Part shown: one piece after another, positions 25,445-35,156 of the stretch | Layout of the letters: each line of letters begins with the position of its first letter | Numbering within the stretch: position 1 is the first letter of the stretch | NCBI RefSeq assembly: GCF_900155865.1 | Contig: NZ_LT707006.1 | Coordinates: 1,137,626-1,201,625 of the forward strand | Reading direction: 5' to 3' | DNA: 64,000 nt | From: Bacteroides bouchesdurhonensis | Lineage (GTDB): Bacteria; Bacteroidota; Bacteroidia; Bacteroidales; Bacteroidaceae | Program-made: the position numbers and the translations under genes | Notes under the pieces: model-generated | Databases searched by the model: none | What the model saw: only the letters and a program-made list of their open reading frames with translations | What the model was told of the DNA's origin: nothing

Positions 25445-25470
25445 TTACTATCACTTAATTTAATAATTTA

Positions 25471-25509
25471 AGGGATACCTGTCATTGTGCGTATAGGTAT
25501 CCCTTTTTT
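25471..25509 (+). terminator. Intrinsic terminator of the fumarase gene
   Basis: AGGGATACCT (25471-25480) pairs with AGGTATCCCT (25495-25504), followed by TTTTT. It overlaps an in-frame ATG-like start at 25487 of the next gene, supporting the start at 25541. Confidence 0.85.
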
Positions 25510-25540
25510 ACTAACTTTCTTTTTTAATACTTGTAATCTG

Positions 25541-26701
25541 ATGAACCAATCCACGATAAAACTACCTAATCAGAACAATCAGCATATCGTTTGGCTGGAT
25601 GTAGTACGATTAATTGCAATGTTTACAGTAGTCTGTTGTCATTGCACGGATCCTTTTAACTTTTATCCCGGTACGGCTCCCAATATTGAAGAAATAAAAC
25701 TCTGGGGAGCCATTTACGGTGCGGCATTGCGTCCATGTGTACCTTTGTTTGTGATGATAACAGGAGCACTGTTGTTGCCTGTCAGAGGGGATGCATCTAC
25801 TTTTTATAAGAAACGTATTCCTCGTGTGTTTTTCCCGTTCTTACTCTGGTCGATCCTCTATAATCTTTTCCCCTGGATAACGGGACTGTTAGGATTGAAC
25901 CCTCAAATTATTCTTGATTTCTTTCCCTATGCAGGTGGAGATGTGATGCGTCAGTCTTTCTCTGTCGCTATGAAATATATAGCATCGATTCCTTTTAACT
26001 TCTCCATTCTGGCAGTACATATGTGGTATATTTATCTGCTGATCGGACTTTATCTTTATCTGCCTGTTTTCTCCGCATGGGTGGAAAAAGCTTCGGAACG
26101 TGCTAAACTCATGTTCTTGGTGGCATGGGGAGTGACATTACTTCTTCCTTATTATTATCAATTTGTTTCCGGATATCTGTGGGGTACCTGTTCATGGAAC
26201 TCATTTGGTATGCTTTATGCTTTTGCCGGATTTAATGGATACTTATTGTTGGGACATTATTTGCGTAATATTGAATGGAGCATGCGTAAAACACTGCTTA
26301 TCGGTATTCCGATGTTTGCGGTTGGCTACTGTGTGACTTTCTTTGGTTTCCGCCATATGACAGCTTTGCCGGAGTGTACGGATGAAATGCTTGAACTATT
26401 CTTTACTTACTGCTCTATCAACGTAGTAATGATGACCATACCTGTCTTTATGCTGGCGAAGAAAGCCAATGTACGTTCGGAAAAAGTGAGAAAAGCCTTG
26501 GCAAATCTTACAGTTTGCGGTTTTGGAGTTTATATGATTCACTATTTCTTTACCGGACCTTCGGTTGAATTAGTAAGAGCCATTCATGTGCCAGTTCCTT
26601 TGCAGATACCTGTAGCTGCTGTAGTCGCTTTTATCGTTTCCTGGATGTTGGTGCGACTCATTTACCGTACAGGAAGGATTGCTAAGTACATTGTGGGATA
26701 A
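25541..26701 (+). CDS. Acyltransferase family 3 membrane protein
   Basis: Integral membrane acyltransferase (OafA/WecH-like family 3), 386 residues from the ATG at 25541, about ten membrane helices. The family signature is at the start: IVWLDVVRLIAMFTVVCCHC with the catalytic-type histidine, then RPCVPLFVMITGALLL, YKKRIPRVFFPFLLWS, and a late FGVYMIHYFF. Such proteins O-acetylate or otherwise acylate surface sugars or lipids at the cytoplasmic membrane. No partner genes indicate the acceptor. A stand-alone gene after the fumarase terminator. Confidence 0.9.
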   Translation: MNQSTIKLPNQNNQHIVWLDVVRLIAMFTVVCCHCTDPFNFYPGTAPNIEEIKLWGAIYGAALRPCVPLFVMITGALLLPVRGDASTFYKKRIPRVFFPFLLWSILYNLFPWITGLLGLNPQIILDFFPYAGGDVMRQSFSVAMKYIASIPFNFSILAVHMWYIYLLIGLYLYLPVFSAWVEKASERAKLMFLVAWGVTLLLPYYYQFVSGYLWGTCSWNSFGMLYAFAGFNGYLLLGHYLRNIEWSMRKTLLIGIPMFAVGYCVTFFGFRHMTALPECTDEMLELFFTYCSINVVMMTIPVFMLAKKANVRSEKVRKALANLTVCGFGVYMIHYFFTGPSVELVRAIHVPVPLQIPVAAVVAFIVSWMLVRLIYRTGRIAKYIVG

Positions 26702-26813
26702 CCTTCGGCCTGTGCTCAAAAATGAATGGTTTATTGAGTACTTTGTCTTGCGACATTATTATGATAATATAAAGTGAAAGTATGATCTAAAGATTTTGGC
26801 TATAAAAAGAAAT

Positions 26814-26844
26814 TTTGCGATTTATGTTTCTTTTCGTATCTTTG
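26814..26844 (+). promoter_or_regulatory. Full Bacteroides promoter: TTTG, 19-bp spacer, TATCTTTG
   Basis: TTTG (26814-26817) and TATCTTTG (26837-26844) stand 19 bp apart, the consensus arrangement of sigma-ABfr promoters, 25 bases before the ATG of the next gene. Confidence 0.7.
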
Positions 26845-26869
26845 CGAAAACAATCTAGAATCAATAAAT

Positions 26870-28030
26870 ATGAAACGCTTTTTTATTTTTGTAGTAGCGG
26901 CTTTATTAGCTGTTTCAGATGCGCTTTTCGTCTCAGCACAGAACGGGGTTACAGAGTTGCAAAACCTACCCAAAACCATTAAGTCAGGTCCTTATAAGGC
27001 TGGTCACATACAGGGTATCGCAGTTGATGCCGAACGAAAATATATCTATCTTTCGTATACCACTATGCTCATTAAGGCGGATCTTAACGGAAACGTAGTA
27101 GGATCGGTGAAAGGTCTTTTGGGACATCTTGGTTGTTTGGATTTTAATGCGAAAGATGGTCGTGTATATGGTTCACTGGAATATAAAGATGATGGCATTG
27201 GCAAGGGTATCTTGAAGATGGAGAAGAGTGCTCGTAAATTGGACAATGCCTTCTATATAGCTATCTTTGATGTGAAACGTATCACGCGTATGGATATGGA
27301 CGCTGAAAAGGATGGTATTATGACTACGGTTTATCTACCTACTGTATTGGATGACTATCTGGCTAAAGTTACTACGAATGAGGGGGAGAAACAACATCGC
27401 TTTGGTTGTAGTGGGATAGATGGTGTGAGCTTCGGACCTCGTTTCGGAAAGAAGGATGGTAAGGAATATCTCACAGTAGCTTATGGTATTTATGGTGAGG
27501 TGGATCGTTCTGACAACGACTATCAAGTATTGTTGCAATACGATACTAACAAGTGGCATAAATACGAGACGCCGCTTTCACAGGAAAATATGCATACTAA
27601 TGGTCCTGCACAACCCGACAGAGAGTATTTTGCCATGACAGGTAATACCACTTATGGCGTGCAAAACTTGGAGTATGACCCTCATACTAATAACTGGTTT
27701 ATGTGTGTATACAGTGGTAAGAAGAAGCATTTTCCAAACTATTCTCTTTACGCTATAGATGGTGTGGGACGTCCAGTGAAGCAGCCTCTCAAAGGTATAC
27801 CTTATCTCAAGAAAGGTTTTGTTATACCTCTCAAAGCAGAAGGATTGAAGGATGAATCAACGGGTATCCGAGGCTGGAACTTTACTATCGGATCGACGGG
27901 AATATGCTCATTGGGGAAAGGTTACTTCTACATTTCTCAGAATTATCGTTCTGCAGAAGGACAGGGGAGTAATATACGCCTCTACCGTTATACAGGTGAG
28001 GCGCAAAATCCGTTTGAATTGGTAAAATAG
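26870..28030 (+). CDS. Secreted propeller-like protein of unknown function
   Basis: Not recognised by a firm family name. A signal peptide (VSDALFVSAQ, cleavage near residue 24) exports it; no lipobox Cys follows, so it is probably periplasmic or outer-membrane associated. The body has repeated short strands such as HIQGIAVDAERKYIYLSYTTMLIKADL, broken into blade-like units (GCLDFNAKDGRVYGSL, YLTVAYGIYGEV, LEYDPHTNNWFMCVY), which suggests a beta propeller. It is led by a consensus promoter and ends 6 bases before the convergent TolC-family gene, with no terminator between. Confidence 0.75.
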   Translation: MKRFFIFVVAALLAVSDALFVSAQNGVTELQNLPKTIKSGPYKAGHIQGIAVDAERKYIYLSYTTMLIKADLNGNVVGSVKGLLGHLGCLDFNAKDGRVYGSLEYKDDGIGKGILKMEKSARKLDNAFYIAIFDVKRITRMDMDAEKDGIMTTVYLPTVLDDYLAKVTTNEGEKQHRFGCSGIDGVSFGPRFGKKDGKEYLTVAYGIYGEVDRSDNDYQVLLQYDTNKWHKYETPLSQENMHTNGPAQPDREYFAMTGNTTYGVQNLEYDPHTNNWFMCVYSGKKKHFPNYSLYAIDGVGRPVKQPLKGIPYLKKGFVIPLKAEGLKDESTGIRGWNFTIGSTGICSLGKGYFYISQNYRSAEGQGSNIRLYRYTGEAQNPFELVK

Positions 28031-28036
28031 TAGAGC

Positions 28037-29392
28037 TTAATTTCCTGATTCAAGATAGTGCATGACCTTACCACTGATTTGCAATAATGAAATCTCGCAA
28101 AGTTTAGTGTTGTATTCAGCCGTAAGAATGCGTTCCTCTGCATCCAGTAAGCTCTTTTGTGCTTCACGAACTTCGAAACCGGAAATGTCTCCTTGTATAT
28201 AACGTTCCATGGCAATCTCATGATTGTCTTTAGCAGTTATAACATTTTGCCGTTCTAGGTTTAATAATTGAAGATTATTGCGATAGGCTTGCCATAAATT
28301 GCTAAGATCCGAGCGAAGTGCCAGTTCAAGTTCCTGGCGCTCCAAACGGCTGTTCTTAATGGCAAGACTTGCATTCCGTTTTTCACGACGTCGATTACCG
28401 TCAAATATATTGAAGCCGACAGTGACTCCTGCATTAAAGCCTAAGTCACCTCTTCTGGTATTTGCGTTGATGTCATATTTATTGAAAGTATATCCATATC
28501 CGGTATTTAATTTAAGATATGGATAATTGCGCGAATTTATCTTTTTATAATCCAATTGCGAGAGAGTTGTATTTTGATCGGCTCTCAGCAAGGAGGCATT
28601 AGTAGTCAGAGTCGATTTCCATAATTCTTCAAATTGCAAACTGCTGTCTATATTGATTGTGGAATCTTTGATTACAATAAACTGATCTACATTTTTATTA
28701 GCCATTAACTCATTTAATTGGATACAGGAAGAACGAAGTAACTCTTGTTGCTTTATGTATTGTGCGCTGTCTGCATTGAAGTCTACCTTTGCCTGTTGAT
28801 AATCCAAACCGGAAAACTTGCCGACAAGATGACTTATTTCTGCAATACGCAGGCGTTCCTTTGATAATGACATAGCATATCGGAAATTCTCCAGGCGAAT
28901 CTTCTGTTGGATAAAATTGTAATATTCAGAAGTTAGAGTCGCTATAAAATCTTCGATGGCAATTCGAGTGTTAGTTTCACCTTGACGTTCCAATATTTTT
29001 AATTGTTGATAGGTGGTACTGATGTTGAATCCGTCAAAGATGGTCCAATTCAGGTTAAGCCCTACATTAACAGTCTGATCGTATACACCGTTGTTGCTGG
29101 TAATCTCTCCGGTCGCACGGGATTTCGTTTCAATATTGTCTAAATTACCTTTATAGCCGGCGGAGAAGTCTAATGTCGGTAAGTACCCGGCATTTCCTAA
29201 CGTTGCGTTATTCTTGCTGATTTGTTCTTCATTGTGGATAATACTCAGCGAATAATTGTTTTGTAATCCCTCTTCCAGGCAGTCTTTTAATGTGCGAACC
29301 TGTGGTTGCGCTTTTGCATCAGAAACCGATAGAAAGATACATGCTGTAATGATATATGTAATGCGTTTCATGCAAATTACTTTTGGATTCAT
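28037..29392 (-). CDS. TolC-family outer-membrane efflux protein
   Basis: Outer-membrane channel of a tripartite efflux pump, 451 residues from 29392. A signal peptide ends near SDAKAQ. The coiled-coil hairpins repeat twice, as in TolC (SIIHNEEQISKNNATLGNAGYLPTLDFSAGYKG-type segment in the first half, and the matching LELALRSDLSNLWQAYRNN region in the second). An ATG at 29371 (MKRITYII) would give a more typical signal peptide; the ATG at 29392 overlaps the RND permease stop (ATGA-type coupling). Last gene of the efflux operon. Confidence 0.93.
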   Translation of the reverse strand: MNPKVICMKRITYIITACIFLSVSDAKAQPQVRTLKDCLEEGLQNNYSLSIIHNEEQISKNNATLGNAGYLPTLDFSAGYKGNLDNIETKSRATGEITSNNGVYDQTVNVGLNLNWTIFDGFNISTTYQQLKILERQGETNTRIAIEDFIATLTSEYYNFIQQKIRLENFRYAMSLSKERLRIAEISHLVGKFSGLDYQQAKVDFNADSAQYIKQQELLRSSCIQLNELMANKNVDQFIVIKDSTINIDSSLQFEELWKSTLTTNASLLRADQNTTLSQLDYKKINSRNYPYLKLNTGYGYTFNKYDINANTRRGDLGFNAGVTVGFNIFDGNRRREKRNASLAIKNSRLERQELELALRSDLSNLWQAYRNNLQLLNLERQNVITAKDNHEIAMERYIQGDISGFEVREAQKSLLDAEERILTAEYNTKLCEISLLQISGKVMHYLESGN

Positions 29393-32300
29393 TCTTTTAA
29401 CTTTTTAACTCGGTTGGTTGAAATGTAACTATAAATAGCAGGAACAATATACATCGTAAGCAAGGTAGAAACCACCATACCGCCAACTACTGCAGTACCC
29501 ATGGCAATACGCTGATTACAACCCTCACCGGTGGCAAATGCGAGTGGGATTAGTCCCAATACCGTAGAAGCACTAGTCATCAAAATCGGACGAAGACGTT
29601 GTAAAGCTGCGTCTTTAATAGCCGACATCTTGTCGATTCCGGTTTCCTGCTTCTGGTTGGCAAATTCTACAATTAAGATACCGTTCTTTGCTACCAGACC
29701 AATTAGCATGATAATACCGATCTGGCTGAAAATATTCATCGTGATTCCACTGAAGTGCATAAATACTAAAGCTCCGGCAATAGCCAAAGGCACTGTCAGC
29801 ATGATTACCAATGGATCTTTGAAACTTTCAAACTGAGCTGCCAGAATCAAGTAAATCAGCAGAATGGCCAAAATGAAAGCAAACATAAGACTGGAAGAAC
29901 TTTCACGATATTCTTTGGAGTCACCGGCCAGTGCTGTACGGAAAGAATCATCCAGCGTCTCTTTCGCAATCTTATCCATCTCTTCCAATCCTTGGCCAAT
30001 GGTTTTTCCATCAGCAAGTCCGGCGGATATAGTGGCAGATACAAAACGATTGTAGCGGTATAATTTCGGCGGAGCGATACCATTGACTAACTCTATCAAG
30101 TTATCTAATTGTATCATTTCTCCGTTATTGCTTCGGATATAAATCGCTTTCAAATCGGACGGCTTATTACGTTGCTGACGATTAATTTCGCCAAGAATTT
30201 CATATTGCTTTCCGTTCATGTAGAAATATCCCATTCGCTGACCACTCAAACCGTATTGTAATGTTTGCGCTATATTTTTGGTACTTACACCCATAACACT
30301 CGCTTTATCACGGTTTATTTGAATACGTGCTTCCGGTTTACTGAACTTCAAGTCCACATCCGCCATCTGGAAGATCGGATTCTCATATACCTTAGCCATA
30401 AATTTAGGTAGAACTTCCTCCAATTTTTCCAGATTGGTTGCTTGTAGCACATATTGAACAGGCATGCTTCCTCGTCTTCCTCCAAAAGAAGACTGCTGTT
30501 GCACGAACGAACGTGCCATTGTTTTACTTTGTACGGCTTTAGATATCTTCTCAGCAACTTCCATCTGAGTATAGTCACGATCTTTCATATCTTTCAAAGT
30601 AATGCGGACATTTCCACTACCACTCGATACCCGGGCTGTAATTGCTTCTGCATCCGGTAGTATAGAATCCACAAGTTGGTTGATATCTTCCGTATAATCG
30701 CGAATATATTCATAAGTGATCCCTTCAGCACCACGTGTATTGATCGTGATTTGCGACCGGTCCTCTAATGGTGCCATCTCTGCGGGAATTGTGTTCCATA
30801 AATATCCAATTACGCAAATCGTGATGAGAGTGAAAGGAATAGCAATCCAGCGTTTACTTAGGAAAGCTGCCAATGAGCGACTATATATGTTGTTCATCCC
30901 ATTGAAGAATGGTTCGGTCTTACGGTAAAACCAATTCTTCTGATCTCTTTTTACGAGTAGCTTGGTTGCCAGCATTGGAGTAAAAGTCAATGCAGCAAAT
31001 GATGAAATGATTACCGAACCGGAGATTACGATACTAAATTCTCGGAACAAACGTCCGGTAGTACCTTCCATGAAAACAATTGGGAAAAACACAGCTACTA
31101 ACGTAATAGTCGTTGAAATGACGGCAAAGAAGATTTCTTTAGCTCCCTCAATACCTGCCTCTTTCGGACTCATCCCACGTTCAATACGTATATAGATATT
31201 TTCCGTCATTACGATTGCATCGTCCACCACAAGTCCTACGGAGAGTACAATGGCTAGCATGGAAAGTACATTGATGGAGAATCCTGCCAGATACATTACA
31301 AAGAATGCACCGATCAGTGATACCGGAATCACAATACAAGGTACCAATGTTACACGCCAGTCGCGTAAAAAAAGGAAAATAATGATAATGACTAATATGA
31401 AAGCCTCATATACCGTTGACTTGACTTCATTGATAGAGGCCCGAATGAATTTAGTATTGTCGAATCCATAATTGTAATGTACATCCTCCGGCAAATCTTT
31501 CTTCATCTGCTCCATACGCTGGTAAACAGCATCGGCAATTTCGATATGGTTAGCACCGGGTTGTGGAATTACTACAACTCCCACCATCGGTACTCCATTC
31601 ATTTTCATGTAGCTTTTGATATCTGCCGGACCTAGTTCCGCCCGCCCTATGTCGCTGAAACGGACAATCTGATTATTAGATTCCTTTATGATCAAATTAT
31701 TGAACTCTTCTGCCGTATGCATGAGTCCTAATGTACGAATCGTCAATTCTGTAGTGTTTCCCTCGATACTACCGGAAGGAAGTTCTACATTTTCATTATC
31801 TACCGCATTTTTTATGTCAATAGGCGTAATGCCATATCCTGCCATTTTTGTTGGGTCCAGCCAAAGACGCATTGAATAACGTTTCTCTCCCCAGATAGAC
31901 ACACTACTTACATCAGAAATGGTTTGTAATTGTTCTTTTACAGTCAAATCGGCAATTTCACTTAATTCAAGTAGTGAACGTTTATCGCTTTGAAGGGCTA
32001 CCATTAAGATAGGCATGGCATCTGCATCAGCTTTTGAAACAGTAGGCGGGTCACAGTCACGAGGAAGATAACGTTGGGCACGAGACACTTTGTCGCGAAC
32101 ATCATTCGCTGCTGTTTCAAGGTCTACCGATAATTCAAACTCCACTGTAATGCGGGATTGTCCTTGCTGACTGACACTGGATAGGGAACGAATTCCCGGA
32201 ATACCGTTAATGTTTTGTTCCAATGGTTCGGTAATTTGATTCTCGATTACATCGGCATTAGCACCGGGATAGGAACAACTGACTGAAATAATCGGATTAT

Positions 32301-32421
32301 CTACCGATGGATATTCACGAACACCCAAGTAGTTGTATCCGATGAATCCAAAGAGAAGAATAATGATCGTGAGTACCGTGGCTAATACCGGACGGCGTAT
32401 ACTTAATTCAGATATATTCAT
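29389..32421 (-). CDS. RND efflux transporter permease (AcrB/HAE-1 type)
   Basis: Inner-membrane proton-driven pump of the hydrophobe/amphiphile efflux group, 1010 residues, the usual length. It has an N-terminal helix RRPVLATVLTIIILLFGFIG, a large porter loop, the SVGLVVDDAIVMTENIY segment carrying the paired Asp of the proton relay in TM4, a second porter loop, and the TM10-12 block with GIIMLIGLVAKNGILIVEFAN. It is the middle gene of adaptor-pump-TolC; the upstream adaptor ends 12 bases before its ATG. Substrate range is not predictable from sequence. Confidence 0.95.
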   Translation of the reverse strand: MNISELSIRRPVLATVLTIIILLFGFIGYNYLGVREYPSVDNPIISVSCSYPGANADVIENQITEPLEQNINGIPGIRSLSSVSQQGQSRITVEFELSVDLETAANDVRDKVSRAQRYLPRDCDPPTVSKADADAMPILMVALQSDKRSLLELSEIADLTVKEQLQTISDVSSVSIWGEKRYSMRLWLDPTKMAGYGITPIDIKNAVDNENVELPSGSIEGNTTELTIRTLGLMHTAEEFNNLIIKESNNQIVRFSDIGRAELGPADIKSYMKMNGVPMVGVVVIPQPGANHIEIADAVYQRMEQMKKDLPEDVHYNYGFDNTKFIRASINEVKSTVYEAFILVIIIIFLFLRDWRVTLVPCIVIPVSLIGAFFVMYLAGFSINVLSMLAIVLSVGLVVDDAIVMTENIYIRIERGMSPKEAGIEGAKEIFFAVISTTITLVAVFFPIVFMEGTTGRLFREFSIVISGSVIISSFAALTFTPMLATKLLVKRDQKNWFYRKTEPFFNGMNNIYSRSLAAFLSKRWIAIPFTLITICVIGYLWNTIPAEMAPLEDRSQITINTRGAEGITYEYIRDYTEDINQLVDSILPDAEAITARVSSGSGNVRITLKDMKDRDYTQMEVAEKISKAVQSKTMARSFVQQQSSFGGRRGSMPVQYVLQATNLEKLEEVLPKFMAKVYENPIFQMADVDLKFSKPEARIQINRDKASVMGVSTKNIAQTLQYGLSGQRMGYFYMNGKQYEILGEINRQQRNKPSDLKAIYIRSNNGEMIQLDNLIELVNGIAPPKLYRYNRFVSATISAGLADGKTIGQGLEEMDKIAKETLDDSFRTALAGDSKEYRESSSSLMFAFILAILLIYLILAAQFESFKDPLVIMLTVPLAIAGALVFMHFSGITMNIFSQIGIIMLIGLVAKNGILIVEFANQKQETGIDKMSAIKDAALQRLRPILMTSASTVLGLIPLAFATGEGCNQRIAMGTAVVGGMVVSTLLTMYIVPAIYSYISTNRVKKLKE

Positions 32422-32433
32422 ACTGGGAAGGTT

Positions 32434-33519
32434 TTAGTCAATGTTATCCAAAGTGACGGGCAGGCCCAGACGAAGTTGCAAGATTCCGGAAGTAATGATG
32501 GTGTCTCCAACTTGTAATCCCCGGATAATTTGTACTTCGGATTCATTACGGATTCCTGTTGTCACTTCCACTGGTTCAACTTTGCCGGATTTATATAAGA
32601 ACACTTTATCCTTACCCATTTCCGGTTGGATAGCTTCTGTCGGGATAGCAATGGCATTAGGTATTTCTTCCTTTTTTAATAAGATGTTAGCATAACGACC
32701 GGGAAGTAATGCGCGATTAGTGTTCGGATAAAGCGCACGTGCGGTAAACTGATGCAGGTCAGGATCAATGGCGGATTCAACCGCATACACTTGCGCATTG
32801 AATGCATCCAGCTTTCCTTCAACCTTAAAACTAAGATTAGTGCCTTTCTTTATTTGTGTAGCGTAACGTTCCGGTACAGAAAACTCAACTTTTAGTGGAG
32901 CTATTTTAGTTAGCTTAGCAACCACTGTGGTTGGCGAGGCATATGATCCGACACTGATTTGTCGAAGACCAATTATTCCGTCGAAAGGAGCATGCAGTTC
33001 TGTCAATGCAATGTTTGCTTTCACTATTTCTATATCAGCATTGAGGGTGGCTAAGTCTGTTTTTACTTGTTCATAAGCCTCTTTACTGACAGCATCCCGC
33101 TTTAATAAGGCATCTTGGCGAAACACACGATCTTCTGCCAATTTTAATTGAGCAAGTAATCTTTGTAGTTGTGCTTGTAATGGACGATCATTGACTTTAG
33201 CAAGAAGCTGTCCTTTTTTTACAGCTGTTCCTTCCTCAAAGTTTATTTCAATAACTTTACCGGATGTTTCAAAAGATAAATCTACCTCCTCGTCAGGCTT
33301 GAGTAAACCAATAGTTGGAAATCCGTCAGTTAATAGTTGTGGTTTTATGACCTTAGCATTAACATTCAGGATTTTCTTTCCGCTCTTTTTGTTATTGTTC
33401 AGTACTTTGTCGGCAGCAGCCAATTCATCGTTTGTTTTTGGTAATTGAGAGTAGATTCCTCCACCGATGATTCCGGCACTTACTAAGATAATGATGCCCC
33501 ATTTTGTCTTTTTATTCAT
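32434..33519 (-). CDS. RND periplasmic adaptor protein (MFP)
   Basis: Membrane-fusion protein linking the inner-membrane pump to the TolC channel, 361 residues. It has an N-terminal signal/anchor (GIIILVSAGIIGGGIYSQLP), a barrel-sandwich half motif VDLSFETSGKVIEINFEEGTAVKKGQLLAKV, an alpha hairpin (LQRLLAQLKLAEDRVFRQ to VKANIALTEL), the second lipoyl half APFDGIIGLRQISVGSY, then beta-barrel and membrane-proximal domains. First gene of the operon. No neighbouring regulator is encoded within reach; the divergent intergenic region is 553 bp long. Confidence 0.94.
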   Translation of the reverse strand: MNKKTKWGIIILVSAGIIGGGIYSQLPKTNDELAAADKVLNNNKKSGKKILNVNAKVIKPQLLTDGFPTIGLLKPDEEVDLSFETSGKVIEINFEEGTAVKKGQLLAKVNDRPLQAQLQRLLAQLKLAEDRVFRQDALLKRDAVSKEAYEQVKTDLATLNADIEIVKANIALTELHAPFDGIIGLRQISVGSYASPTTVVAKLTKIAPLKVEFSVPERYATQIKKGTNLSFKVEGKLDAFNAQVYAVESAIDPDLHQFTARALYPNTNRALLPGRYANILLKKEEIPNAIAIPTEAIQPEMGKDKVFLYKSGKVEPVEVTTGIRNESEVQIIRGLQVGDTIITSGILQLRLGLPVTLDNID

Positions 33520-34072
33520 GGTTTAGTATCGTAATAGATATATTTTTATTCTTTTCAGTTAGACAATAACAGGTGTCAAAGGTTTAATGGGGAGGGAAAA
33601 TATAATTTAGTTAAGTAATTTAAGAAAAAGAGGAAATGTGTTTAAAGGATAATTTCTCTCTTTTTGTTCATTATGGGTTTACCTTTTTAATTAAATTTGC
33701 TAAAAAAAGACAAACTCTAGCTGAATGATTAATAAAGGTTAAAGTTTCAAATGTAACTTTTTGACTTTTAGAAATTAAATATTTGTATAATTGGGATTAT
33801 TTGATGCGTTGACTGGTAAATGTAGCCTGTTTATTCTATATATTGCTGACTATATGTTACTTATTGGGCTTCTGAAAAAAAAGTGCATATAAAACTAAAA
33901 CCTGAAAAATTTGCGTATAATTATAAAGGTTTATAATTTCGCGAAGTTTTTTAGGGATTTATAAACGAGAACGACACAAAGTTAAAATACACATTCTTTA
34001 TTTATAATAGCCTAATATATTCAATTCAGAGTTTAATGTATTTATAAGATATTTAACTTATTAACAAGTGTT
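33520..34072. other. 553-bp spacer between divergent operons
   Basis: A+T-rich, no gene supported. TAAATTTG at 33692-33699 (plus) matches the -7 pattern but would leave a 370-base leader before the ABC gene. No operator-like palindrome or riboswitch was recognised. Confidence 0.4.
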
Positions 34073-34374
34073 ATGAATGAATCTATTGTGAAGGTAGAGC
34101 ATCTTTCACATCGTTACAGTGTGCAATGGGCTATTCGGGACATTAATCTTGAAATCAAGAAAAAAGGTGTTTTCGGTCTGTTGGGCTCCAATGGTGCAGG
34201 AAAATCAACTACTATGAACATCATGTGTGGAGTATTGAATCAGACGGAAGGTGAAGTTTTTATAAACGGCATCAGTTTGAGAGAAAATCCGGTAGAAGCT
34301 AAGAAATACATCGGTTTTCTTCCTCAGAAACCGCCTTTGTATTCTGATTTTACGGTAGACGAATATTTGGTTTA
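34073..34374 (+). pseudogene. ABC transporter ATPase, 5' part, cut by transposon
   Basis: First 100 codons of a GldA/CcmA-like ABC ATPase (MNESIVKVEHLSHRYSV), with Walker A GLLGSNGAGKSTTMN at about 36-50 and the Q-loop region GFLPQKPPLYSDFTV. Coding similarity to the intact paralogue at 41688 stops at VDEYLVY, where the transposon begins (34375). The rest of the gene is at 38702-39338. Removing the element and one target copy gives a single 312-residue frame. As it stands the frame runs 20 codons into the element and stops, lacking signature motif and Walker B, so the protein is dead. Confidence 0.93.
34367..34374 (+). repeat. Target-site duplication, left copy
   Basis: TTGGTTTA directly before the element; the identical octamer follows it at 38694-38701. 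Eight base pairs is the size known for IS1595-family insertions. Confidence 0.9.
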
Positions 34375-34430
34375 CCCAATTATATACTTTAATGTACTAA
34401 TTTTAATTCTATCTGTTTATATCTTATTTC

Positions 34431-34462
34431 AATAGGGAAATCTTTTGGGTTTCCCTATTTTT
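34431..34462 (+). terminator. Terminator at the left inside edge of the transposon
   Basis: ATAGGGAAA and TTTCCCTAT pair around nine bases and are followed by TTTTT. It would stop read-through from the host ABC operon promoter. Confidence 0.7.
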
Positions 34463-34554
34463 TATGCCCGTTTTCAAGTGAATCAAAGAATTTTGTTAAA
34501 GAATCCTAAGTAGATAACACTTGAGATTGGATTTGGGTACTATTACAAAAATTG

Positions 34555-34850
34555 AAATAGGAAACAGTTGGCCTATGATAAATCTTTTTTGCTATAAGTC
34601 TTTGCAAGCAGAATAAACCACAATAGTGTGGCAAGTAAAATGATATCCGTTATGAGAGATTTTTTGGCAAAGATTTATTTCTACCAACTGGATGGAAATA
34701 AATATGTACGTGTCAAGTCCCATTACCGACATAGAAAAGGGAAATTGATATTTGTACATGCATATTATCGTGCCAAATGGGGCACGAAACGTTAAGTTAC
34801 AAAATTTGTCTATTTGATAGACAATAATCCTCCCATGCTGTTTCCTATTT
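34555..34850. repeat. 13-bp perfect inverted repeats around a small ORF
   Basis: AAATAGGAAACAG (34555-34567) and its complement (34838-34850) enclose 270 bp that hold the 51-codon ORF. It may be the trace of a miniature element inside the transposon. Confidence 0.45.
34640..34795 (+). CDS. Small basic protein, 51 aa, unknown
   Basis: ATG at 34640, TAA at 34793-34795. The product is strongly basic and aromatic, with a doubled motif: YVRVKSHYRHRKGKL, then IFVHAYYRAKWGTKR. I do not recognise the family. The basic repeat suggests nucleic-acid binding, but that is only inference. A hairpin with a T run follows (34852-34890), consistent with a transcribed unit. It lies between 13-bp inverted repeats within the transposon. 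Confidence 0.4.
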   Translation: MISVMRDFLAKIYFYQLDGNKYVRVKSHYRHRKGKLIFVHAYYRAKWGTKR

Positions 34851-34851
34851 T

Positions 34852-34890
34852 AGGAACCCGATTGTTCAGAGCAGTCGGGTTCTATTTTTT
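34852..34890 (+). terminator. Terminator after the 51-codon ORF
   Basis: GAACCCGA (34853-34860) pairs with TCGGGTTC (34875-34882), extended by a few bases, followed by TATTTTTT. Confidence 0.65.
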
Positions 34891-34988
34891 ATATAGATAT
34901 ATGATAATTATACTCAGATAAAAACCAAGTGTTCCAAGTATCATATTGGAAGCACTTGGTTAATGTTTAAATGAGCAATAATTACAGG

Positions 34989-35014
34989 ATATATGTATAT
35001 GATAATTATACCCA
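34989..35014 (+). repeat. Inner 26-bp inverted repeat, left copy
   Basis: ATATATGTATATGATAATTA with TACCCA following. It matches the complement of 38345-38370 at 25 of 26 positions. A third, weaker copy lies at 34891-34916 in the same orientation as the left one. Confidence 0.6.
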
Positions 35015-35156
35015 ATTGTTTTATTTAAGTGTCTAATTTTTAATTACTTATGTTTTATGTGTTAGGATTTTTTATTATATTTATATAATAAAAATAACAT
35101 GTCAATTGGAAACAGAAATAATCAATATTGTAGAAATAATAAAGAAGAATAAACAA

